NCBI RefSeq assembly: GCF_003330765.1
Contig: NZ_CP024904.1
Span: 372,001-436,000, forward strand
Reading direction: 5' to 3'
Source of the DNA: Burkholderia pyrrocinia
Lineage (GTDB): Bacteria; Pseudomonadota; Gammaproteobacteria; Burkholderiales; Burkholderiaceae
Length of the DNA stretch: 64,000 nt
Below, one piece after another: positions 1 to 14,037 of this stretch. The notes below the pieces were generated by a model. It saw nothing but the letters and a program-made list of their open reading frames with translations. It made no database searches and was not told the origin of the DNA. Every line of letters begins with the position of its first letter. Position 1 is the first letter of the stretch. A program made the translations under genes and the position numbers.

Positions 1-119
1 GTGGTGTATTCGATGAACCGGTGCAAGCGTTGGGTTTGGCCTCGTAGCACGTTGGAGCGACGTCGGACCTTCCCACGCATACTTCATGCAAATCATCATG
101 CAATTCGTAGGAGGATGAA
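1..119. other. Upstream region of hsp20
   Basis: No coding sequence is visible. The heptamer CATGCAA occurs twice 13 bases apart (about 84-90 and 97-103) just before the ribosome-binding site. I see no clear sigma-32 or sigma-54 promoter, and no inverted repeat of the CIRCE type. Confidence 0.4.
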
Positions 120-686
120 ATGAACACTGAGCTGAGTAAATGGAACCCGTTCAAATTCCTGCGCAAAACGCAAACCGAAAAGGTTGGCGAGCAATCGTCA
201 TCCAACGCGCCAACGTCGAAGCACTGGCCGGCCGAGTGGCCCGATGTGTCGCGGCTCCTCTCGTCGGACCCGTGGCACGCGATGGGTGAATTGCTGCGCG
301 ATCCGTTCGCAGGCTTCGGCGGTCTTGACCGATGGTTCGGCGACTTCAGCTCGTCGCGCTTCCAGCCGCGCATCGATGTCGTCGACGACGGCGACGCGCT
401 GCGCATCACCGCCGAGCTGCCGGGAATGGATCGCGAGGATTTGCAGACGTCCATCGAAGACGGCGTCCTGGTCCTGCGTGGCGACAAGAAGCAGGACACG
501 AGGAGCGAGGAAAACGGCTGCTATCGGCTGGAACGGTCGCACGGCTCATTCACGCGCACGATTCCGCTGCCCGATGGGGTCGATGTCGACAAGGTGGACG
601 CGAAGTTTGATAAGGGCGTCTTGACGCTTCGATTGCCGAAGACGGCTTCCGCTCGCTCCGCAGTCAGGAAGATCGAGATCAACTAA
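120..686 (+). CDS. Hsp20/alpha-crystallin family small heat-shock protein
   Basis: ATP-independent holdase chaperone that binds unfolding cytoplasmic proteins and hands them to ATP-driven chaperones. The alpha-crystallin domain spans residues about 82-176 (PRIDVVDDGDAL, AELPGMDREDL, KGVLTLRLPK). The C-terminal I-E-I at 185-187 is the usual IXI oligomerisation motif. At 188 residues it is somewhat long, with a hydrophilic N-terminal arm of about 80 residues. A TAGGAGG site five bases before the ATG fixes the start. Codon use is less GC-biased than in genes after 2 kb. It is followed by a hairpin and then psiE. Confidence 0.95.
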   Translation: MNTELSKWNPFKFLRKTQTEKVGEQSSSNAPTSKHWPAEWPDVSRLLSSDPWHAMGELLRDPFAGFGGLDRWFGDFSSSRFQPRIDVVDDGDALRITAELPGMDREDLQTSIEDGVLVLRGDKKQDTRSEENGCYRLERSHGSFTRTIPLPDGVDVDKVDAKFDKGVLTLRLPKTASARSAVRKIEIN

Positions 687-722
687 AAACCTTCTGCACG
701 TAGGATCGAACGGTAGCGTGCC

Positions 723-758
723 CCGGGCGGCGTGGTATTCATTCGCTACGCCGCCCGG
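723..758 (+). terminator. Hairpin between hsp20 and psiE
   Basis: A perfect 11-bp stem (CCGGGCGGCGT at 723-733 pairing with 748-758) with a 14-base loop follows hsp20 by 37 bases. There is no T-run, so it may stabilise the mRNA 3' end or act as a weak terminator. Confidence 0.55.
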
Positions 759-915
759 CGACACTGCGGGATCGACACCGCTAACGGCGAGCATACTACA
801 CGCTCGGAAGAAGCTCGCAAGCACGCACCAACGAACAAGGAAGCCTGCGAGCAACCAGGGGTAGCTGGAAACAACGCGGCGATAGCAGAAACCACGAACA
901 ATCTGGAGGGACACA

Positions 916-1407
916 ATGAATGACATAAGGAATGTGGCCAACAGACTGATGGACGCACTCCGGTGGGAGCCGCGCGTCCTTGGCTTTTACGAGCGTTTCG
1001 AACAGGCTGTCGCGCACATCCTGAGCACCGTCATTTCCGTCATCATCGCCATATCACTGTGGCAACTCATCCGTGCGGTAGGCGTATTGCTCGTTCGGGA
1101 AGCGCTGAACCCGCTGGATCATGCCGTGTTCCAGACGGTCTTTGGCATGATCATGACGTTGCTGATTGCGATGGAATTCAAGCACTCCATCATCCGCGTG
1201 ATGCTTCGACGTGACCATATCGTGCAGGTGAAAACGGTCGTGCTGATCGCTTTGCTCGCGATTGCGCGCAAATTCATTATTCTTGATCCGAACACCGATC
1301 CGGAACGGATTGGAGCCTTGGCCGCTGCCCTTCTGGCTCTGGGCGGGGTCTATTGGCTCATGCGTCAGCGCGATGATCGGGTTGAAGTGGAAGGCTTGCC
1401 GGACTGA
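916..1407 (+). CDS. PsiE-family inner-membrane protein
   Basis: Member of the phosphate-starvation-inducible PsiE family, small integral membrane proteins of unknown biochemical role. 163 residues with about four hydrophobic segments (starting near residues 30, 70, 105 and 135), the first preceded by a soluble helix. The start is supported by CTGGAGGG five bases upstream. A second PsiE-family gene lies at 59282-59788. PsiE homologues are also cargo of mobile heat-resistance islands, where they travel with Hsp20 and ClpK/ClpG. Base composition here is lower in GC than the rest of the window. Confidence 0.85.
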   Translation: MNDIRNVANRLMDALRWEPRVLGFYERFEQAVAHILSTVISVIIAISLWQLIRAVGVLLVREALNPLDHAVFQTVFGMIMTLLIAMEFKHSIIRVMLRRDHIVQVKTVVLIALLAIARKFIILDPNTDPERIGALAAALLALGGVYWLMRQRDDRVEVEGLPD

Positions 1408-1813
1408 CATTGACTGACGACGCTCTCACAGCGGGACGCCGAACAGACTCGATTGAAAGGGCTACAGGCCGGGTCGAGAGGGATCCTGCGGCGCGGACAG
1501 CCGCGGCGGTGAGCGACCTTTGCCCGCGATCCGCAGGCGTCCGGAAAGGCCGACAGCGGTGAGTCCGCGCGTCAGGATCGACTGTCTGATGTCGACGTGA
1601 AAGCTGCCCGTCGCACATTGCATCCGACCGTCTCTTGCGGGTCGGGTGGCACCGATCGGGACGGCGGGGAAAGGATCTCGTTGATTAGCGCATCGATCTC
1701 CTATGCGAAGTCTCTGACGCGAATTGACGACATTATTTTGGTGAGACTGTCGACAAAGTCGTCAATTCAAGCGCCAGATACGATGAAGCGTGAGGATTCT
1801 GGCTCGATGCCGG
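1408..1813. other. Non-coding region with an inverted repeat
   Basis: No convincing gene is seen in this 406-base stretch. It holds the long inverted repeat at 1721-1768, described separately, and is lower in GC near its right end. It separates the hsp20/psiE segment from the convergent small gene at 1814. Confidence 0.5.
1721..1768. repeat. 11-bp perfect inverted repeat, 26-base spacer
   Basis: GAATTGACGAC at 1721-1731 is repeated in inverted form at 1758-1768. The spacer is AT-rich. It could be an operator for a dimeric regulator, an RNA hairpin or the scar of a small mobile element. Confidence 0.6.
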
Positions 1814-2056
1814 TCAATCATCATCAATGCGCTTGTCAATCAGGTAGCGACCGCGCTCGACGCCCGCGAGCAACGCTTCGTTCTCGGTCATCCAGTCGGG
1901 GCCGTCGGCCGCCGGCACGACCAGTTCGATGCGCTCGCCGCCGACATACACCTGCACCTCGTCGCGCCACGCGCCGCTGTCGTTGCGCCGCGCCCACACG
2001 CGGATCTCGTGGCCGCGATACGGGTCGCGAATCTGTGCGTCCTGTTGATGCTGCAC
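1814..2056 (-). CDS. Small conserved protein (DUF6566-like)
   Basis: 80-residue soluble protein of unknown function. A GTG start at 2056 is chosen because a TGGAGG site lies five bases before it. The core pattern HEIRVWARRN-x-SGAW, then WMTENEA and GRYLIDKR, recurs in the 72-residue protein at 52685-52903, so the two are paralogues in one window. The family name is tentative. A possible sigma-54 promoter lies at 2150-2163, back to back with a stronger one serving the + strand. Confidence 0.75.
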   Translation of the reverse strand: MQHQQDAQIRDPYRGHEIRVWARRNDSGAWRDEVQVYVGGERIELVVPAADGPDWMTENEALLAGVERGRYLIDKRIDDD

Positions 2057-2149
2057 GGTGGCCTCCAGTGCTTGTCTGCGATGACGATGCAAAAAGCGAT
2101 GCAAAAAATGCGCGCTGCAAAGCCGCCGCGCGCCCCGTCGGCGCTGCGC

Positions 2150-2163
2150 GCACGCGCCGTGCC
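2150..2163 (-). promoter_or_regulatory. Possible sigma-54 promoter, leftward
   Basis: Reads GGCACGGCGCGTGC on the - strand: perfect GGCACG at -24, and GTGC instead of TTGC at -12. The predicted leader to the GTG at 2056 is about 80 bases. It is weaker than most in this window, but it lies 11 bases from the rightward promoter at 2175. Confidence 0.45.
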
Positions 2164-2174
2164 CGGTGCCGGCC

Positions 2175-2188
2175 GGCACGCGGCTTGC
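2175..2188 (+). promoter_or_regulatory. Sigma-54 promoter for the glucan/trehalose region
   Basis: GGCACGCGGCTTGC is an exact match to GGCAYG-N4-TTGC with GG and GC separated by 10 bases. The start point would be near 2200, about 185 bases before the gene at 2385, which is followed by glgE after 142 bases without another clear promoter. Confidence 0.7.
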
Positions 2189-2384
2189 GTCCTCCCTGAT
2201 TGCGCGTCGAACCGCTACCGGCACGCGCCGTGTGCACATGGGGCGCTTCCTCACCCGGCAATCGGACGGCGAACCGGGCACCGATGCCGTCCCTGTTTCG
2301 CCCCCGCGAACCGGCGAACCGGAATGCGCAGCGATCCGCCAGCCTGCGGATCGACCATCCCGACACTTCGCCAAGGAGTTTCGT

Positions 2385-2726
2385 GTGAACCAGACGACCG
2401 ACCTGCTCTCCTATCTCGTGACGAGCCAACTGGCCACGCGCATGCGGTCCGGCGCATGGCTCACGACCGGTCAGCTCGTCGGCGCGCAGCGCGCGTGGCT
2501 CGCGTGCCATCACGCCGAACGCAGCTGGCTCGCCCGGATCAGGATCGCGAACGCGTCCGCGACGATCGCGCAAGGAATCTACGACATCGCGGTCGCGAAC
2601 GGCGATCCCGACAACGGCGAACGCGTGCGGCTCGACGCGGATTCGCCGGAACTGCACGCGCTGCGCGCACGTTGCGATGCACTGTTGCAGCGCATCGACG
2701 GCGATCGGGACCTCGACCCGCAATGA
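2385..2726 (+). CDS. Hypothetical protein ahead of glgE
   Basis: 113-residue soluble protein that I do not recognise. The GTG start is chosen because AAGGAG lies six bases upstream; the longer upstream reading has no ribosome-binding site. The sequence is helical and polar, with two Trp residues (GAWL, RAWLACHHAE) and an acidic C-terminus. Its size and middle region suggest a phasin-like coiled helix, but this is only an impression. It is the first gene after the sigma-54 promoter at 2175 and may lead the glgE operon. Confidence 0.75.
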   Translation: MNQTTDLLSYLVTSQLATRMRSGAWLTTGQLVGAQRAWLACHHAERSWLARIRIANASATIAQGIYDIAVANGDPDNGERVRLDADSPELHALRARCDALLQRIDGDRDLDPQ

Positions 2727-2868
2727 GCGCGCGGAACCCCGATCGTGTAAAAACGACAGTCCCCGACCACCGGCATCCCGCCCAAGCCCCGTCGCACGGG
2801 AAACCGCGCCGCAGGCACGCGCGTTGCGGCGAAGCGCCGTCACCGATCGCCACCGCCCGCCCCGCGCC

Positions 2869-5800
2869 ATGGACTCCACGCCGACCTTCGCTCCGCACAT
2901 CTATTTCTGCGACGCCCGCCTCGTCGGGCCGCTCGACGCGTGGCCGCAGACGTTCGCGCGAATCGCGGGAATGGGCTTCGATCACGTGCTCGTCGGTGCA
3001 TTCTGGGCCGCGGGCGTCGCCGGCTTTCCGCGCCACGTGGCCGATTTTCGCCGGCCGGCCCAACCGTTCGCGACACGCGCGAGCGCGCTCGAGACGTTCT
3101 CGCGGCTCGCGCAGCTCGCGCACGGCCACGGGCTGCGCCTGCTGCTCGAAGTCGTGCCGGATCGCATCGCGCGCGAGAACCCGCTGCGCGCCGAGCATCC
3201 GGACTGGTACGTCGAGCGTACGCACGACGACGCGCTGATCGATCCGCGCGGCACCGCACACGCACTGGACGTCGCGCACGCGAACCTTGGCGACGAGGCG
3301 GCACGCGACGCGCTGTCGGCGTGGTGGTGCGCGCACCTCGCCACCTTCGCGGATGCGGGCGCGGCCGGCTTCCTGATCGACGCGCCGCATCATCTGCCGG
3401 CCGACTGGTGGCCCGGCTGGCGCGCGGCGCTGCGCCGCGCGCGCCCGGATGTCGCGGTGCTGGCCGCCGTGCCCGGCCATGCGCGCGACGCGCTCGCGCA
3501 GCTCGAAGCGGCCGGGTTCGACGCAGTGTTTTCATCGGTGCGCTGGTGGGACCTGCGCGCACCGTGGTTCGCCGACGAACACCGGCTGCTGCGGCGCATC
3601 GGCTCGCCGATCGCGTTTCCCGACGCGCTCGACGGCCCGCGCCTCGCCGACGACTGGCCCGACGCGCCGGACGATACCGTCGCACGCGCGTACCGCCGCG
3701 CGCTGTGGACGGCCGCGGCCGTCGGCACCGGCTGGCTCGTGCCGATGGGCTTCGAGCACGGCGTCGCGCTGCCGCTGATGGCGCGCGACGCGGACGCCGG
3801 GCGCTATCGCGCCGCATTCGAGCGCGCGCGCTTCGACCTGTCCGGCACGATCGCCGATGCGAACGCATGGCGCCGCGCGACGCCCGTAGCAGCCGCGCGC
3901 GGCGAAATCGCGCAACTGAGCGCGCCCGGCGCACCCGCAACGGTGCTGCTGCGCGGCACCGGGCCGTCGCTCGAACACGACGAAGCGGCACTGCTGATCG
4001 CGTTGAATCCCGATCTAGACGCGGCGGTGACGGTCGATCCCGCGACGATCCTGCCCGGCGTACCGGGCGGATTCACACGCGTCGTCACGCAGCATGGCGC
4101 GCAAACCCACCCGCCGGCCGCGCTCGAACCCTTCACGCTCGGGCCCGGCGCGTACGCGATGCTGCATGCGTGGCAGGCGCCGCCCGTCACGACGCTTCCC
4201 GACGATGCGCGCGAGCGCACGGCGCTGTCCGATGCACTCGTGGCCGACCGGATCGCGATCGAGCGCGTCGAGCCGTCGGTCGATGGCGGCCGCTTCGCGG
4301 TCAAGCGCGTGATCGGCGAACCGCTCGTTGTACGCGCATCGATCTTCTCGGACGGGCACGCGCATCTGGCGGCCGCGCTGCAGTGGCGCGCGGACGGCGA
4401 AGACGGCTGGCGCGAAGTGCCGTTCGAAGCCGAACCGAACGACCGCTGGCACGCGTGCGTCACGCTCGATCAGCTCGGCCGCCACGCCTTTCGCGTGATC
4501 GCGTGGCGCGACGACTGGGCGTCGCTGGTCGACGACGTCGCGAAGAAACACGCGGCCGGCCAGGACGTGACACTCGAACTGCGCGAAGCGCAGCTGCTGC
4601 TCGCGACCGCGCTCAAGCTCGCCGAGCCGGCCGATGCACGCGCGGTCGCGCAGATGGAACGCCTCGTCGCCGAGTTCAAGGACGCGCCGGCCGACGCCCG
4701 CCTCGCGCTGCTCGGCGCGGCGCCGCTCGCCGATGCGTTCGCGGCGCTGCGCTACCGCCCGTTCGTCACGCACGACGAAACCACCTACCCGGTCGACGTC
4801 GAGCGCCGCGCGGCGCGCTTCTCGAGCTGGTACGAGATGTTCCCGCGCTCGGCGAGCAACGATCCGCATCGGCACGGCACGTTCGACGACGTGATCGCGC
4901 AACTGCCGCGCATCCGCGACATGGGTTTCGACGTGCTGTATTTCCCGCCGATCCACCCGATCGGCATGGCCGCGCGCAAGGGCCGCAACAACAGCCTGAC
5001 AGCCGGCCCCGACGATGTCGGCAGCCCGTACGCGATCGGCTCGCCCGACGGCGGACACACGGCCGTGCATCCGCAGCTCGGCACGCTCGCGTCGTTCCGC
5101 ACGCTGGTCGATGCCGCGCGCGCGCACGGGCTCGAGATCGCGCTGGATTTCGCGATCCAGTGCTCGCCCGACCACCCGTGGCTCGCCGCGCATCCGGGCT
5201 GGTTCGCGTGGCGGCCCGACGGTTCGCTGCGCTTTGCGGAGAATCCGCCGAAGCGCTACCAGGACATCGTGAACCCCGATTTCTACGCGCCGGATGCACT
5301 GCCCGGCGTGTGGCTCGCGTTGCGTGACGCCGTGCTGTTCTGGGTCGACGCGGGCGTGCGGATCTTCCGCGTCGACAACCCGCACACGAAGCCGCTGCCG
5401 TTCTGGGCATGGATGATCGACGACGTGCGCGGCCGGCATCCGGACGTCGTGTTCCTGTCCGAAGCGTTTACGCGGCCGGGCATGATGTACCGGCTCGCGA
5501 AAATCGGTTTCTCGCAGTCGTACACGTACTTCACGTGGCGCGAGTCGAAGCGCGAATTCATCGATTACCTGACCGAGCTTGCGACCGGCCCCGCGCGCGA
5601 ATTCTTCCGGCCGAACTTCTTCGTCAACACGCCCGATATCAACCCGCGCCACCTGCAGAACGCGCCGCGCACGCAGTTCGTGATCCGCGCGGCGCTCGCG
5701 GCGACGCTGGCCGGTTCATGGGGCATGTACTCGGGCTTCGAGCTCGGCGAATCGGCGCCCCTGCCGAACAGCGAGGAATACGCGAACGCGGAGAAGTACG

Positions 5801-6257
5801 AACTGCGCGCGCGCGACTGGAGCCTCGCCGCGCACATCGGTACAGAAGTCGCGCGGCTGAACCGCGCACGGCGCGAGCACCCGGCGCTGCAGACGCACCT
5901 CGGCATCACGTTCGCCGACGCGGACAACGACATGGTGCTGGTGTTCGTCAAGGCCACACCTGCGTTCGACAGCGTGATCGTCGTCGCGATCAGCATCGAC
6001 CCGTGGCATCCGCAGGCCGCGAACTTCACGCTCGATTCAGCGCTGTGGCGCGGCTTCGGGCTCGTCGACGGCGAACCGCTCGATGCGCTCGAACAGGACG
6101 CCGCGCAAGCGGAAACGTGGCGCGGGCATCGCCAGTACGTGTCGCTCGATCCACATGTGCGGCCGTACGCAATCTGGCGGCTCGCGCCGTCTCCGGGCGC
6201 CGCGCGGGCGGCGGCGCCGATGTCGGACCACGCCCGATCCCCTTCGGGAGCCCACGC

Positions 6258-6261
<4 letters not shown>
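2869..6261 (+). CDS. glgE: Maltosyltransferase GlgE with an extra N-terminal GH13-like domain
   Basis: Transfers maltosyl units from alpha-maltose-1-phosphate to the non-reducing end of an alpha-1,4-glucan. 1130 residues, against about 660-700 for usual GlgE. Residues about 450-600 are the GlgE N-terminal (DUF3416) domain and about 640-1100 the GH13_3 catalytic domain, with nucleophile D836 (RIFRVDN), acid E865 (VFLSEAF) and D923 (NTPDINP). Residues 1-400 form a second barrel-like domain that keeps D171 (FLIDAPHH) but has Ala/Val where the acid should be (VLAAVPG, 197-203), so it is probably inactive. The ATG is placed at the first conserved residue; the ribosome-binding site is weak. The stop overlaps treS. 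Confidence 0.93.
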
Positions 6262-9670
<3,409 letters not shown>

Positions 9671-9674
<4 letters not shown>

Positions 9675-11878
9675 CCGATACGCTGTTCGAACGCGCCGAT
9701 ATCGATGCGCTGCTCGCCGGCCGCCATCCCGATCCGTTCGCATGCCTCGGCCCGCACGGGCAAGCCGACCGGATCGTCGTGCGCGCGCTGCTGCCCGGCG
9801 CCGAACGCGTGCGCGCGCTGTCGCCGGACGGCGACGAACTCGGCGCGCTCGCGTGCGTCGATCGCGCCGGCTGCTTCGCGGGAACGATCGCACGCAACGG
9901 CGATGTTTCCCGTTACCGGCTCGCGATCGACTGGCCTGACGCGCGGCAGGTGACCGACGACGCGTATGCGTTCGGCACGCTGCTCGACGACGCGGCGCTC
10001 GCGCGTTTCTCGGCCGGCGACCCGGCTGCCGTGCTCGACTGCCTCGGCGCGACGCCCGCGCGCATCGACGATATCGACGGCGTGCGTTTCGCGGTATGGG
10101 CGCCGAACGCGCAGCGCGTGTCGGTGGTCGGCAATTTCAACGCGTGGGACGGGCGCCGTCATCCGATGCGGCTGCGGCGGCCGTCGGGCGTGTGGGAGCT
10201 GTTCGTGCCGGGCATCGGCGCGGGCGAGCACTACAAGTACGAGCTGCGCGCGCCCGACGGGCGCGTGCTGCCGAACAAGGCCGATCCGTGTGCACGCGCG
10301 ACCGAAGCGCCGCCGCACACGGCGTCCGTCGTCGCCGACGTCGCGGCGCTCGACGCGTTCGCATGGCACGACCACGGCTGGATGCACGCGCGGCCGCACA
10401 CTGACCGCTACCGCGTGCCGTGGTCGATCTACGAGGTGCATGCGGAATCGTGGCAGCGCGTGCCCGAGGAGATGGACCGCAGCGCGACGTGGGACGAGCT
10501 TGCCGAGCGGCTGATTCCGTACGTGCAGGGGATGGGCTTCACGCACGTCGAGTTCATGCCGATCGCCGAATACCCGTTCGGCGGCTCGTGGGGCTACCAG
10601 CCGCTCGCGCAGTTCGCGCCGTCGGCGCGCTTCGGGCCGGTCGACGGCTTCGCGCGGTTCGTCGACCGCGCGCATGCGGCCGGCATCGGCGTGATCGTCG
10701 ACTGGGTGCCCGCGCACTTCCCGGACGACCCGCACGGCCTCGCGCAGTTCGACGGCAGCGCGCTGTACGAGCACGCCGATCCGCGAGAAGGCTTGCATCC
10801 CGACTGGCACACGTGCGTGTTCAACGTCGGGCGCACCGAAGTCGGCGCGTTCCTCGTCGCGTCGGCGCTCGCGTGGGCGCGCCGGTATCACGTCGACGGC
10901 ATCCGCGTCGATGCGGTCGCGTCGATGCTGTACCGCGACTATTCGCGCAAGGAAGGCGAATGGGTGCCGAACGTGCACGGCGGCCGCGAGAACCTCGAAT
11001 CGGTCGCGTTCCTGCGCCTGCTGAACGATACGATGCACGGTGCGGCCGCACCGGCCGGCGTCGTCACCGTCGCCGAGGAATCGACCGCGTGGCCGGGCGT
11101 CACCGCGCCGACCGGCGACGGCGGGCTCGGCTTCGACTTCAAGTGGAACATGGGATGGATGCACGACACGCTCGCGTATCTGCGCGAGGACCCCGTGCAC
11201 CGCCGCTATCACCACGACCGGATGACGTTCGGGCTCATCTATGCGTTCTCCGAGCGCTTCGTGCTGCCGCTGTCGCACGACGAGGTCGTGCACGGCAAGG
11301 GCTCGCTCGTCACGAAAATGCCGGGCGACGCATGGCAGAAGCTCGCGACGCTGCGCGCGTATTTCGGCTTCATGTGGGCGCACCCCGGCAAGAAGCTGCT
11401 GTTCATGGGCAACGAATTCGCGCAATGGGCCGAGTTCGCGCACGACGCGACGCCGCACTGGGACCTGCTCGACGCGCCCGCGCATCGCGGCGTGCAACGG
11501 CTCGTGCGCGACCTGAACCGCGCGTATGCGGCCGAACCGGCGCTGCATGCGCTCGACTGCCACGCGGCCGGCTTCGCCTGGCTGATCGGTGACGATCGCG
11601 ACAACAGCGTGTTCGCGTTCGCGCGCCGCGACGAGGCCGGGCACATGGTGGTCGCCGTCTGCAACTTCACGCCGGTGCCGCGCACCGGCTACCGCGTCGG
11701 CCTGCCCGCGCCCGGACCGTGGCGCGAATTGATGAACACCGATGCCGCATCGTACGGCGGCACCAACGCCGGCAACGACGGTACTGTGCAAGCCGAGGCC
11801 GTCCCCGCGCACGGCGAGGCGTGGTCGGCCACGCTGCGCCTGCCGCCGCTCGCCACGCTGTGGCTGAGCCCCGCCTGA
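9671..11878 (+). CDS. glgB: 1,4-alpha-glucan branching enzyme
   Basis: Cuts alpha-1,4 chains and re-attaches them through alpha-1,6 links. 735 residues, the normal GlgB length. Order: N1 module (1-110), CBM48 (about 120-215, NFNAWDG), GH13_9 barrel (about 250-600) and C-terminal beta domain. Catalytic residues are D414 (GIRVDAV), E469 (VAEES) and D537 ([13 protein letters not shown]). GGAGG lies six bases before the ATG, which overlaps the treS stop by four bases. Here it would branch the polymer made by GlgE. Confidence 0.97.
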
Positions 11879-11911
11879 TTTCCCGCGCCTTCGACACGGA
11901 GATTCGCCCCC

Positions 11912-14029
11912 ATGCCGACCGCCCTGCCTGCCCGTCTCGAATCCGGCCGCAGCTATCCGCTCGGCGCGACCTGGGACGGTCTCGGGACCAACTTCGCGGT
12001 GTTTTCCGCGCACGCGCAGCGCATCCAGCTCTGCGTGTTCGATCCGACCGGCCGCAAGGAACTCGCGCGCCTCGACCTGCCCGAGTGCACCGACGAGGTG
12101 TGGCACGGCTACCTGCCCAACGCGCATCCGGGCACCGTGTACGGGTTTCGCGCGGACGGCCCGTACCAGCCGCAGAACGGCCATCGCTTCAATCCGACCA
12201 AGCTGCTGCTCGACCCGTACGCGCGCAAGCTCGTCGGCCACTTCCGCTGGTCGGACGCGCTGTTCGGCTATCGCGTCCATTCGAACCGCGCGGACCTGTC
12301 GATGGACCGCCGCGACTCGGCGCCCGCGATGCCGAAGTGCGTGGTGGTCGACGAGGCGTTCGACTGGGGTAACGACCGGCGCCCGCGCGTGTCGTGGCGC
12401 AACACGGTGATCTACGAGACCCACGTGCGCGGCGCGTCGATGCGGCGCGCCGGGTTGCGCCCGCCCGAACGCGGCACCTTCTCGGCGTTCGCGCATCCGG
12501 CGTTCATCGATCATCTGCTGTCGATCGGCGTGACGACGGTCGAGCTGCTGCCCGTCCACGCGTTCCTGCAGCAGCGCGCGCTGGTGAACCGCGGGCTGCG
12601 CAACTACTGGGGCTACGACACGGCCGCGTTCTTCGCGCCGGAGCCCGCGTATCTCGCGACGCGGCGGCTCGACGAGATGCGCATCGCGATCCGCCAGCTT
12701 CATGCGGCCGGCATCGAGGTCGTGCTCGACGTCGTCTACAACCATACCTGCGAGGGCAACCAGCTCGGCCCGACGCTGTCGTGGCGTGGCCTCGACAACG
12801 CGAGCTACTACCGCCTCGTGCCGGGCGACCACCGCCTGCATGTCGACGAGACGGGCTGCGGCAACACGCTGAACCTGTCGCACCCGCGCGTCGTGCAGAT
12901 GGTGATGGATTCGCTGCGCTACTGGGCCAGCGCATTCAACGTCGACGGCTTCCGCTTCGATCTCGGCGTGACGCTCGGCCGCGAGGAGCACGGCTTCGAT
13001 CCCGGCGCGGGTTTTTTCGACGCGTTGCGGCAGGACCCGCTGCTCTCGCAACGCAAGCTGATCACCGAGCCGTGGGATCTCGGCCCCGGCGGCTACCAGC
13101 TCGGCCGTCACCCGCCCGGCTTCGCCGAATGGAACGACCGCTTTCGCGACACCGTGCGGTGTTTCTGGCGCGGCGACGCCGGCCAGCGGCCCGAGCTCGC
13201 CGCGCGGCTCGCGGGGTCGGCGGACCTGTTCAACCACCAGCGGCGCCATACGTGGGCATCGGTCAATTTCGTCACCGCGCACGACGGCTTCACGCTCGCC
13301 GATCTCGTGTCGTATGCGGCGAAACACAACGACGCGAACGGCGAGGACAACCACGACGGTCACGGCGGCAACTGCAGCGCGAACTGGGGCGTCGAAGGGC
13401 CGACCGACGATCCGGCGATCCGCGCCGTGCGCGCGCGCGTCGCGCGCTCGATGCTCGCGACGCTGTTCACCGCGCTCGGCACGCCGATGCTCGTCGCCGG
13501 CGACGAATTCGGCCGCACGCAGCACGGCAACAACAACGCGTACTGCCAGGATAACGAAATGTCGTGGCTCGACTGGGATCTGGCGCGCAGCGACGAAGCC
13601 GTGACGCTGATGCGCTTCGTGTCGCGGCTCGCCGCGCTGCGGCGCATGTATCCGGTGATGTCGGCGCCGCGCTATCCGTCGGGCGATCGCGACGGCGCGC
13701 CGGGAATGGCCGAGATCGGCTGGTTCGACGAGCGCGGCGATGCGCTGACCGTGCCCGCGTGGCAGGACCGCGAGCGCCGCGCGCTGACGATGCGGCGTGT
13801 CGGCACGGGCCGCACCGGCCGCACCGAGGCGCTGCTCGTGATACTGAACGCGTCGTCCGAGACGATCACTTTCGCGCCGCCCGCGCCCGTGCTCGATTAT
13901 CGCGTGCTGGTCGACTCGGCCACGCCGGACGCCGGCCCGCGCGCGTGGCCGGCCGACGGTCTCGAGGTCGCCGCGCACGCGGCCGCGATCGCGGTCGCGC
14001 CCGTGACGCCGCCCGGCCCGCCTTCGTGA
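11912..14029 (+). CDS. glgX: Glycogen debranching enzyme (isoamylase type)
   Basis: Hydrolyses alpha-1,6 branch points of limit dextrins. 705 residues: an N-terminal CBM48 (about 10-100, GTNFAVFSAHA) and a GH13_11 barrel with D350 (GFRFDLG), E386 (LITEPWDLG) and D458 (VTAHDGFTL). It begins 33 bases after glgB behind a weak CGGAG site, the only real gap between two enzymes in this operon. With TreY and TreZ next door it would supply linear maltodextrins for conversion to trehalose. Confidence 0.96.
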   Translation: MPTALPARLESGRSYPLGATWDGLGTNFAVFSAHAQRIQLCVFDPTGRKELARLDLPECTDEVWHGYLPNAHPGTVYGFRADGPYQPQNGHRFNPTKLLLDPYARKLVGHFRWSDALFGYRVHSNRADLSMDRRDSAPAMPKCVVVDEAFDWGNDRRPRVSWRNTVIYETHVRGASMRRAGLRPPERGTFSAFAHPAFIDHLLSIGVTTVELLPVHAFLQQRALVNRGLRNYWGYDTAAFFAPEPAYLATRRLDEMRIAIRQLHAAGIEVVLDVVYNHTCEGNQLGPTLSWRGLDNASYYRLVPGDHRLHVDETGCGNTLNLSHPRVVQMVMDSLRYWASAFNVDGFRFDLGVTLGREEHGFDPGAGFFDALRQDPLLSQRKLITEPWDLGPGGYQLGRHPPGFAEWNDRFRDTVRCFWRGDAGQRPELAARLAGSADLFNHQRRHTWASVNFVTAHDGFTLADLVSYAAKHNDANGEDNHDGHGGNCSANWGVEGPTDDPAIRAVRARVARSMLATLFTALGTPMLVAGDEFGRTQHGNNNAYCQDNEMSWLDWDLARSDEAVTLMRFVSRLAALRRMYPVMSAPRYPSGDRDGAPGMAEIGWFDERGDALTVPAWQDRERRALTMRRVGTGRTGRTEALLVILNASSETITFAPPAPVLDYRVLVDSATPDAGPRAWPADGLEVAAHAAAIAVAPVTPPGPPS

Positions 14030-14037
14030 GGATCGCC

